Part shown: positions 1 through 6,291 of the stretch, piece after piece | Layout: every line of letters begins with the position of its first letter | Numbering within the stretch: position 1 is the first letter of the stretch | Source: an uncultured Mycoplasma sp. | Lineage (GTDB): Bacteria; Bacillota_I; Bacilli_A; Mycoplasmatales; Metamycoplasmataceae | Reading direction: 5' to 3' | Assembly (NCBI GenBank): GCA_947041065.1 | Contig: CAMRCV010000030.1 | Coordinates: forward strand, 1 to 6,291 | Length of the DNA stretch: 6,291 nt | Made by a program: the position numbers and the translations under genes | Notes under the pieces: model-generated | The model's database searches: none | What the model was told of the DNA's origin: nothing | The model's input: the letters and a program-made list of their open reading frames with translations, nothing else

Positions 1-2
1 TC

Positions 3-836
3 CCTTGTCAAGATCTTTCAATAGCAAGCATGGGTCGTGGAACCGGTATGGCAAAGGGGTCTGAAAATCGTTCTGGACTTCTTTGAAAAGTTTCAAATAT
101 TTTAGAATCATACACTCAAGAAGAACTTCCTGAATTTTTGTTGTTGGAAAATGTTCCCAATATGCTTTCTCAAAATCATAAAAAAGATTATGAAGAATGA
201 GTAAGTTATCTTGATTCAAAAGGTTACCAAACTATAACAGAAATTTTGGATGCTAGAAATTATGGAATACCACAAAGCAGAAGAAGAGTTTTTGCAATTT
301 CTTTTAACATTAATAAATTAAATATAAATAACTTTGAAGAAATAAAAACAAGATACAAAAAGCATCTTAAGGATGAAGAAGGAAATCTTCTTTCTAAATG
401 AGAACCAAAACAAGTAAATGAAATATTAAAAAACTCTTTTTTATCTTTAAAAAAACATAAAGATGAAGCGCTTGCTTGTTTGATGAAAGATACGCCGTCA
501 AGAGTAAAGATGGTTAATGAAAATAAAGATTTATTACACCCAGATCTAACTTACTTCAGAACACTTACAAAAAAACAAGATAGAAATCCAAACGTAGGCT
601 TTGTTACAACTGATTTTGATAAAGAATATTATTTAAAACAAAGATTTATCACCCCTAGAGAAGCTTATAAAATTATGGGATTCACAGATAAAGATTTTGA
701 AAATACAAAAAATGATATATATAAATTTTCAAAAGAAAAATATTATAGTCAAGCAGGTAATTCTATTGTTGTTAATGTTTTAGAAGCTATATTTAAATTT
801 GTGATGGAGGTGTGAGATGAAAATAATAGGAAATAA
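3..836 (+). CDS. DNA (cytosine-5) methyltransferase, C-terminal part (5' end outside the window)
   Basis: Transfers a methyl group from S-adenosylmethionine to C5 of cytosine at a specific DNA site. Visible in order (numbered from the first complete codon): motif IV PCQD with the catalytic Cys (residue 2), motif VI ENV (49-51), motif VIII QSRRR (91-95), a short variable region of about 110 residues that should hold the target-recognition domain, motif IX RFITPRE (214-220) and motif X QAGNSIV (250-256). Only 277 residues are present; the N-terminal SAM-binding motif I and the start codon lie left of the window. The gene needs TGA=Trp at positions 84, 198, 399 and 813. The last TGA carries the frame on to TAA at 834-836, so the 3' end overlaps the next gene by 20 bases. 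The stretch ENRSGLLW recalls the subfamily that includes M.Sau3AI, but the target site cannot be read from sequence. All visible catalytic motifs are intact. Family call very sure; specificity unknown. Confidence 0.97.
806..812 (+). promoter_or_regulatory. Strong Shine-Dalgarno GGAGGTG for the 817 start
   Basis: GGAGGTG lies inside the methyltransferase reading frame and matches the usual mollicute anti-Shine-Dalgarno over seven bases. Four bases separate it from the ATG at 817 (six counted from GGAGG). It fixes the start of the 176-residue gene and shows that this gene can be initiated independently while ribosomes are finishing the methyltransferase. Confidence 0.8.
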
Positions 837-1347
837 ATTTTCAAAGATTGGAACAAACCCACATAAATATATTGAAAATTATAGATTATATTTTTTAAAC
901 ATAGGTAAGTTAGAATTCTTGAAAATAGAAAAAGAAAATTATTCAATAAATCACAATGGAGTTGAAGTAATTTCGTTTAATAGCGATGCTACATTTAGAC
1001 AAAACATTGATTGTTGGGTTGGTTTGGGTTTATTTATACAAAAAGACAATAAATTATTAAAGGTATTTGACAATATGCCTGAAAGTAATTTTTATCAATA
1101 TATTAGAGGAATTATATTAGTGCAATCAAATAGTGAAAAAATTAACATCTACAGAGACACCATAATAATAAAATTGATGAATTACATAGGGCTTGAAACT
1201 ATTAAAAAATATGGTCTTTCCTGTAGGAGTAAGGCTATTGAAAAAAGGGACATTGATGAAGAAACTGGTCATTTCGAAAAAGAATTAATAAAAAATGAAG
1301 TTCTAGCTAAACTTTTAAAAGCTATATGGGAGAGTAAATATGAGTAA
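817..1347 (+). CDS. Uncharacterised 176-residue protein between methyltransferase and DUF262 nuclease
   Basis: I do not recognise the family. The frame is open from ATG 817, behind a strong ribosome binding site, to a true TAA at 1345-1347. It overlaps the methyltransferase by 20 bases and the next gene by 8, so it is almost surely translated as part of the same operon. The protein is soluble-looking and mixed alpha/beta, with no signal peptide or membrane segment. A stretch around residues 58-85 (RQNIDCWVGLGLFIQKDNK) has the pattern of a recognition helix followed by a wing, weakly suggesting a winged-helix DNA-binding fold. The last 45 residues are charged and probably helical. I see no PD-(D/E)xK, HNH, GIY-YIG or PLD nuclease signature. 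It is the only gene here with no TGA-Trp; both Trp codons are TGG (1015, 1327). Position suggests a subunit, specificity factor or regulator of the flanking enzymes, which is inference. It could also be a short restriction endonuclease of a divergent family. Confidence 0.85.
   Translation: MKIIGNKFSKIGTNPHKYIENYRLYFLNIGKLEFLKIEKENYSINHNGVEVISFNSDATFRQNIDCWVGLGLFIQKDNKLLKVFDNMPESNFYQYIRGIILVQSNSEKINIYRDTIIIKLMNYIGLETIKKYGLSCRSKAIEKRDIDEETGHFEKELIKNEVLAKLLKAIWESKYE
1328..1334 (+). promoter_or_regulatory. Probable Shine-Dalgarno GGGAGAG for the 1340 start
   Basis: GGGAGAG lies five bases before the ATG at 1340 and inside the end of the upstream gene. It is weaker than the 806-812 site but well placed. 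With the 8-base gene overlap it supports ATG 1340 as the start and suggests translational coupling of the nuclease to the 176-residue protein. Confidence 0.55.
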
Positions 1348-3733
1348 ATTAATAAATAAGAATTTTGAATTTTTAAATCAAGGAAATTTTAGTTTTAAAG
1401 GCAAGGAAAATGTTATATTTTCAATCAACAAAATACATTCTTCTATATCGCGAGACGAATATGATAACGCATTGGGAGAATTGAGAAAAATAGTGGAATT
1501 AGTCTTGGGGGAATATCTAATATTTCAAGGAAATCCAGAAGATTTTATATCAAAATTAAGTTTATTTAAAAGAGCTAAATATATAGAAGATCAATATGGC
1601 GGACAATTTAGTGAGCAAATTATGGATGCGATTCACATAGTAAGAAAATGAGGAAATAATGACATCCATAGCTTCAATAAAAACTCTTTAAGTGAAATAA
1701 TTGTTGCACTTAAATCAACAAGGGAAATAATTTGATATTGTTTTGGAGATGATAAAAGTCTTAACTCATTTGACGAGCTAAATTATTATCCAAATGGAAA
1801 TTATGAAAAGAATAAACCAATTAATATAATTGAGGAAAATGGAAATAATCTATACCAGTCTTTAAATTCAAATCCTGATATATTAATACAAAAAAATAAA
1901 TTACTTCATTGAGTTTCTTCAAACAAAATAATATTAATACCGATTTATCAAAGAGGATATACATGAACTGTGGATCACATAGAGACTTTATTTAAAGATA
2001 TCGTAAGTAGGAATGAGGATGGTTCATCTCATTATTTTGGAATAATTGCAGGAAAAACAATTATAGGTTCTCACTTAATGGGGAAAGATAAAATAAAAAT
2101 TATTGATGGACAACAAAGATTGACAACTTCTTTTTTGTTTTTTTGTGCAATAAGAGATGTGATGCTTGAAAGTGGTTTAGAGAATATTAATGACGAAAAA
2201 ATGCTATCAAATATTTTAAAAACAAATTCTGACGAAAGAATAGAAGATTATTTCCAAAATCCAGGGGGTGATATTGTTTTAAATGAAACATTCAGGAAAA
2301 TATTGAGGGGTGAGTTGAGTGAAATTAATAACCTTAACAATAAAAGTGATTTTTATAAAAATTATAGTAAATTTAAAGAATTATTAAAAAATTCAGAAGT
2401 AGATTTTACAAAATTAAGAGAGTTGCTGCATACTTTTTTAACAAAGTTTGAATTAGGAACTATTTCTTTCGATAAAGATAATATATCTAATAAAAAAGAA
2501 ATGGAAATATTTGAAAATTTGAATTCAAAGGGTAAAGAATTGTCAACAGAAGAATTGATCAAAAACTTTATTTTCAATCTTTGTTCAGATAAACTTCTTG
2601 AACAATATGATGATAAGGAAATATCAAGGAATTATATTCTATACATTATAAATGAATTAAACAATGAAAAATTATCAATACAAGAATTTTATAAAACATT
2701 AATAAATTACAATACAGGAGAGGAATTTAAAGATAACAAACAAACGCACTTATCTGAATTACAAAAAGCCATCTATAATTTATTTGGTGTAGAAATAAAA
2801 AAAGAGATTGATTCTCTAGAAAAATATAATGAATTACTATTAAAAATAAAAGATTATGCAGTAATTTTTTATGACGTTTCTGGCAAAAAATGAAAAGAAA
2901 TAATGCAATGAATGGGCGTTGATAAAATAATAGGTCTTTGTAGTGAGAAAAATAAACAAAAATTATTTGTTGGTCTATCATATTTAATTTATGAATTCTT
3001 AAAAAGAAATAATAGATATGATGTTAACATTAAACTTCCTGAAGCATTGAAGAAAGATATAAGAAAAATGTTCTTAATAGTAATGAAGGCTATTGTAAAA
3101 AATTCTATAGTTACCGGACAAGGAGATTCATCTTTTAGAAGATTAATATTAAAATCTATATATATAGTTAGAAGAGAGTTTTTAATCAACAAAAATTTGA
3201 CACTCGCAGAAATGAGTGAAATTCTAAAAATAAATATTGATAAAACGCTAAATACAGATCAAGAATTCAAAATATCTCTTACAACCAATAATAAAGCATC
3301 TAAAGCAATTACATGACTTCTTGTATTGACTGAATGAGAAATGAGTGATACTTCAAATTCAGGACAATCTATAGAGTATAAGTCGCCTTCTATTGAACAC
3401 GTATTGCCTCAAACTTCAACTCTTTGAGAAGAAGAATTGAAGAAGAAATCATTATATAATGAAGAAGAATTCCAAAATAATAAAGAAAGAAATTTAGAGC
3501 AATTGGGTAATTATTTTATACTAAACAAAGAGAAGAACGCATCTGCAAGTAATAAAATTTTTTCAGATAAACAAATAACATATAAGGCAAACACATCACC
3601 TTTATATAATAATCCTAAATATCCTGATATTGATATTTCTAGAAAAACATCGTGAGGATTTAAAGATATTCAAAAACGTACTGACAAACTTATAAACTAT
3701 ATTTGTGAAAATGTTATTAAAGATAATAACTAA
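1340..3733 (+). CDS. DUF4145/HEPN-like - DUF262 - DUF1524 (HNH) fusion nuclease, GmrSD/SspE-like
   Basis: Single 797-residue chain, probably an NTP-driven DNA nuclease of a restriction or anti-phage system. Residues about 25-140 resemble DUF4145, a HEPN-like helical domain often fused to restriction enzymes: ALGELRKIVE (44-53) and WGNNDIH (104-110). Residues about 195-420 are DUF262 (ParB/Srx-like NTPase, GmrS type): IPIYQRGYTW (200-209), DGQQRLTT (256-263) and FENLNSKGKELS (391-402) followed by LIKN (406-409). A mainly helical linker leads to DUF1524 (GmrD-type HNH): IEHVLPQ (685-691), LGNYFIL (722-728) and N-x5-N-x5-K (733-744), so the nuclease residues look intact. The frame contains ten TGA codons, all read as Trp (1649, 1733, 1910, 1964, 2891, 2909, 3314, 3335, 3425, 3653), and ends at TAA 3731-3733. 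In known relatives (GmrSD, BrxU, SspE) DUF262 senses DNA modification and hydrolyses NTP while DUF1524 nicks or cuts. The trigger here is unknown. Domain calls firm, except that DUF4145 is moderate. Confidence 0.93.
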
Positions 3734-3740
3734 GTTATTG

Positions 3741-3764
3741 TAAAAATAAAAAGCTATATTTTTG
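3741..3764 (+). terminator. Weak A/U hairpin after the fusion gene, possible terminator
   Basis: AAAAATA (3742-3748) can pair with TATTTTT (3757-3763) around an 8-base loop, and T3741/G3764 could add a wobble pair. The 3' arm itself supplies a run of five U. With no G-C pairs in the stem, such a structure is expected fairly often by chance in DNA this A/T-rich, so this is only a candidate for attenuating transcription between the nuclease and the HEPN gene. Confidence 0.22.
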
Positions 3765-3768
3765 AAAG

Positions 3769-3784
3769 TGATAAAATTTTATTA
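3769..3784 (+). promoter_or_regulatory. Extended -10 promoter placed for a leaderless HEPN mRNA
   Basis: TG-A-TAAAAT (3769-3777) matches the extended -10 pattern TGnTATAAT with one mismatch in the hexamer. The usual spacing from a -10 box puts the transcription start at about 3784, which is the A of the ATG. No Shine-Dalgarno is visible in the 50-base gap, and an in-frame TAA (3772-3774) excludes an earlier start, so a leaderless transcript fits both observations. No good -35 box is visible. The perfect 12-base palindrome ATAAAATTTTAT (3771-3782) covers most of the -10 and could be an operator, or simply A/T-rich chance. Confidence 0.4.
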
Positions 3785-4977
3785 TGCAAATAAAACAACA
3801 AAAAGATGAACCTCGAAGCTTAGAAAAAGAATTTAAAAATGTTTTAGTTGAGACAAAGATAAATAACAAGGAAGAAATTCTTGCTCTTTTATTTCAAATA
3901 AGAAGTTTTCAAACAATGTTAAGTTATAATGATAATTTTTATGTTGAAATAACACAATTGCTTTTCAATTCAATTCAATTATATGAAAAGGGGTATTTTG
4001 ATGTTGCATGGTTATCAATCAGAAATTCATACGAGACGTGCATAACAATGTTAGATATTGAAAAAAACGATAAAATTAATAAATGAATGAAGGGTGGCTA
4101 CTTTTCTTTAAATACCTCTCTTAAAAGACTTAAGAAAAATGAAGAATTTCAAGATTATTATGATAAATTTAAAGAATATTTTGAATTTTATGAAGATTGT
4201 TTTAAAAATTGAAATATGAATAAAATTATACACAAGCAAGGATATGAAACATATTATGAGTTTAACAATGTTCCTTATTTAAAAGATAAAAGGAATGATT
4301 ATAACTTCGAATATGCATTAGATAAAATGATGTCTTTAGCAGTTTTGAGTCATATATATAGAAACCCCTTGACTCACCTTCTTAATGATGATGAAATATA
4401 TTGCAGAGCACAAGATAATGAGAAAATTTTCGTTAGAATAATTGATGTTGAATATTGAGGATCTAAAATTAAAATAAATGACTTAAAAGAAAAATTAGAT
4501 TCAACAATTTTGATTAAAAATATGCGGAAAGAATATTTAAAAAAAGAAATTATGGATAAAGATATTTTTAAATTTATTCATGAAAGATATATTAATTTTG
4601 ATTCTATTAACAAAATTCCAACAAATAATTTGACTAATACTCAAGAAATATCATTAACTCTTCTGAAAAATAACATAATTTTTCATGAATTTTTTCCTTT
4701 AATAATAACCGATACACTCTTGATACTTGTTTTTGAAAAACGTATTGCCAATACCGATAAAGAGCATTTAATCGCTATTCTTCCAGGGTTTTCTTCAAAG
4801 ATTTTTGATGATTTGTTTAAAACTTACAAAGAGAATAATGGTCAAAAAATTAATTTAATTTTTGGAAATTTTCATATTTCTTTCTTAAAATATAAAAATG
4901 AAGAATATTTATTTACACATAAAGAAATATTAGATAAAGAATCGGTGAAATTTTTATTAAATAATTTTTTAAGGTAA
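3784..4977 (+). CDS. HEPN-motif protein, putative RNase effector
   Basis: The 397-residue frame is open from ATG 3784 to TAA 4975-4977, with TGA=Trp at 4084, 4210 and 4456. The N-terminal half is strongly helical. Residues 73-84 (DVAWLSIRNSYE) give the R-x3-E helix seen in HEPN-like folds, and residues 193-198 (RNPLTH) fit the catalytic HEPN signature, R, a polar residue, then three to five residues and His. Active HEPN proteins are metal-independent RNases used as toxins, abortive-infection and CRISPR-associated effectors, so an RNA-cleaving defence role is plausible. Residues about 240-397 form a second, unrecognised region with alternating beta-like and helical segments (for example DTLLILVFEKR and KINLIFGNFHISFL). 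It may sense a trigger or hold the RNase inactive. No signal peptide or clear membrane helix. It follows the nuclease gene by 50 bases with no Shine-Dalgarno. No nucleotidyltransferase (MNT) antitoxin gene is adjacent. The CDS is certain, the HEPN assignment moderate, the role inferred. Confidence 0.88.
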
Positions 4978-5009
4978 AAATATAATTTTCTTGAATAAAT
5001 TTAACAAAA
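4978..5009. other. Short convergent intergenic spacer, no strong terminator
   Basis: Only 32 bases separate the stop of the HEPN gene (+) from the stop of aspS (-). There is no G/C-containing hairpin followed by a T run. The only symmetry is TAATTTT (4983-4989) against AAAATTA (5006-5012) around a 16-base loop, too weak to call. The two transcripts probably read into each other's 3' ends. Confidence 0.5.
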
Positions 5010-6291
5010 TTACTTTTTCTGTTTAATGTTGTAATCTGCTAATTGTTCATCAGTTACTCTTGAAGGTGATTCAGACATTACATCAATTCCATTGGCATTT
5101 TTAGGGAAAGCCATAACATCTCTGATTGATTTAGATTTTGATAAAATCATTAAGATTCTATCTACTCCAAATGAAATACCACCATGTGGAGGCGCTCCAT
5201 ATTTAAAGGCTTCTAAAAAGAATCCGAATTGTGATGTTATTTGTTCTTCTGATAATTGTAAAGATTTGAAGATTTGTGTTTGTAATTCACGATCGTTTAT
5301 TCTAATTGATCCTGAAGATAGTTCATAACCATTTAAAACTAAGTCATATGCTCTTGCATTTACTTTAAGTGGTTCTTTATCTAAATACTTTAAAGTTTCA
5401 GTTGTGGGGTGGGTAAATGGATGGTGCATTGAAGATATTCTTCCATCAATCTCTTCAAATAAAGGTCAATCAACAATTCAGACGAATTTATATTCATCTT
5501 CATTAGCGTAATTAAATAGTTCATTAGCTTTAGTTCTAATAGCTCCAAGTGATTGGTTTGCATTTTCTAATTTATCAGCAACAAAGATTAATGTTGAATT
5601 AGTAATTTTAAACTTCTTAATAATTTCATTTAATTCATTAGTAATAATAGTGTTTAAATTATTTTCATTAAATTTCCCGTCAGCAATTTTAATAGCAATG
5701 ATTTTTTCAGCTTTATTTTTTAAAGCGATTTCTTCAAGAACTTTAATTTCTTTTGAAGATAAGGGGTGTTCAAAGTTCAACATTTTAACTACTTCTTTTT
5801 GGAAGATTTCTGATTTAACATTTTTAAAAATATTTGAGACATCTAAAAGTTTTAAATCAAATCTTAAGTCTGGTTTATCACAACCATAAGTATCCATTGC
5901 GTGTTGGAATGACATTCTTTCAAACTTTGGTTTTAATTTATAATCCACAACGGCCATAATGTCTACTCAAAGATTTTCCATTACTGAAAACAATTCTTCT
6001 TCATCAACAAAAGACATTTCCACATCAAGTTGAGTAAATTCTGGTTGACGATCTTTTCTCATATCTTCATCACGGAATGCTCTTGCTACTTGGAAGTATC
6101 TTTCAAAAGCTGAAATCATTAAAAGTTGTTTATATAATTGTGGTGATTGAGGAAGGGCGAAGAATTTACCATCTGTTCTGGTTGGTACTAAATAATCTCT
6201 TGCACCTTCTGGAGTTGATTTGGAAAGAATGGGTGTTTCAATTTCTAAAAATCCATTGGCATCAAAAAAGTTTCTGGCAGCTCTTAAAACT
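5010..6291 (-). CDS. aspS: Aspartyl-tRNA synthetase, C-terminal 426 residues (5' end outside the window)
   Basis: Class II aminoacyl-tRNA synthetase that charges tRNA-Asp with aspartate in the cytoplasm. From the right edge leftwards: [20 protein letters not shown] (motif 1 region), [10 protein letters not shown], motif 2 [16 protein letters not shown] (about 6030-6077), [18 protein letters not shown], the bacterial GAD insertion domain (roughly 5540-5850), [14 protein letters not shown] (from 5429 downward) and motif 3 [14 protein letters not shown] (5157-5198), ending in [15 protein letters not shown] and TAA at 5010-5012. By alignment from memory with bacterial AspRS, about 150 N-terminal residues (the OB-fold anticodon-binding domain) and the start codon lie right of the window. 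TGA codons at 5466, 5478 and 5967 (low coordinate of each) fall at Trp positions and confirm code 4. All catalytic motifs are intact. It is a housekeeping gene facing the defence-like genes, and visibly less A/T-extreme than they are. Confidence 0.99.

Noticed and set aside
480..815. Separate 111-residue protein starting at 480
   Set aside because: It is the C-terminal part of the methyltransferase (motifs IX and X) split off by TGA-Trp at 399; the frame continues upstream to the catalytic motif.
817..1347. The 176-residue protein as a type II restriction endonuclease partner of the methyltransferase
   Set aside because: No recognisable nuclease motif and unusually short for that role. Left as unknown rather than called.
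2131..2144. T6-G-T7 tract inside the DUF262 domain, considered as a phase-variation switch
   Set aside because: Runs of seven A or T recur here by composition (A7 at 449-455, 2797-2803 and 4539-4545), and this one encodes ordinary residues in an intact frame. Too short to suggest slippage.
749..3192. Several 65-84 residue open frames on the minus strand (749-946, 2362-2577, 2727-2981, 2989-3192)
   Set aside because: They lie fully opposite well-supported genes, are low-complexity Phe/Leu/Ile-rich translations of A/T-rich DNA, and show no domain or ribosome binding site.
1340..3733. Apparent break-up of the nuclease gene into several short frames, as if a pseudogene
   Set aside because: Every break is a TGA in one continuous frame; there is no TAA, TAG or frameshift, and the domain motifs continue across all of them. 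Under code 4 the gene is intact.
3784..4977. HEPN gene as half of a HEPN/MNT toxin-antitoxin pair
   Set aside because: No nucleotidyltransferase gene or GSxxxGxxxxxSDxD-like motif is next to it; the following gene is aspS on the other strand.
4983..5012. Inverted repeat TAATTTT / AAAATTA between the convergent genes, as a bidirectional terminator
   Set aside because: Seven A/T pairs around a 16-base loop give little stability and are expected by chance at this base composition.
5092..5889. Plus-strand open frames at 5092-5328 and 5650-5889
   Set aside because: They are antisense shadows of aspS, whose conserved motifs run through both regions.

Overview
The window reads cleanly only with TGA as tryptophan (translation table 4). 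In every frame that shows a conserved domain, TGA codons sit at positions where the family keeps Trp, for example the last residue of the DUF262 motif IPIYQRGYTW (TGA at 1964-1966) and the Trp of IVDWPLF in aspartyl-tRNA synthetase (5466-5468). With the extreme A/T content, this points to a mollicute (Mycoplasma in the broad sense, or a relative such as Spiroplasma). The species cannot be named from this window. Under the standard code the genes look broken into about a dozen pieces. Under code 4 there are five genes and almost no spacer.

Layout. (1) 3-836 (+): C-terminal 277 residues of a DNA (cytosine-5) methyltransferase, cut by the left edge just before its catalytic PCQ motif. (2) 817-1347 (+): a 176-residue protein I do not recognise, starting inside the methyltransferase gene behind a strong Shine-Dalgarno. 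(3) 1340-3733 (+): a 797-residue fusion of an N-terminal DUF4145/HEPN-like domain, a DUF262 (GmrS/ParB-like NTPase) domain and a C-terminal DUF1524 HNH nuclease domain. It overlaps the previous gene by 8 bases. (4) 3784-4977 (+): a 397-residue protein with a textbook HEPN RNase-type motif, RNPLTH. It is preceded by only 50 bases, with no Shine-Dalgarno and an extended -10 promoter placed so that transcription would begin at or beside the ATG. (5) 5010-6291 (-): aspS, convergent with the rest and cut by the right edge.

Interpretation. Genes 1-3 overlap (20 and 8 bases) and almost certainly form one translationally coupled operon; gene 4 is next to it with its own candidate promoter. Together they look like a restriction/defence island beside a housekeeping gene. 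The unusual point is that a base-modifying enzyme is coupled to a DUF262-DUF1524 nuclease. This architecture is known from modification-dependent restriction (GmrSD, BrxU) and from SspE of the phosphorothioate-sensing Ssp system. Here the nuclease carries an extra HEPN-like domain, and a second HEPN protein follows. The domain calls come directly from motifs. Their joint action as a defence system is inference.
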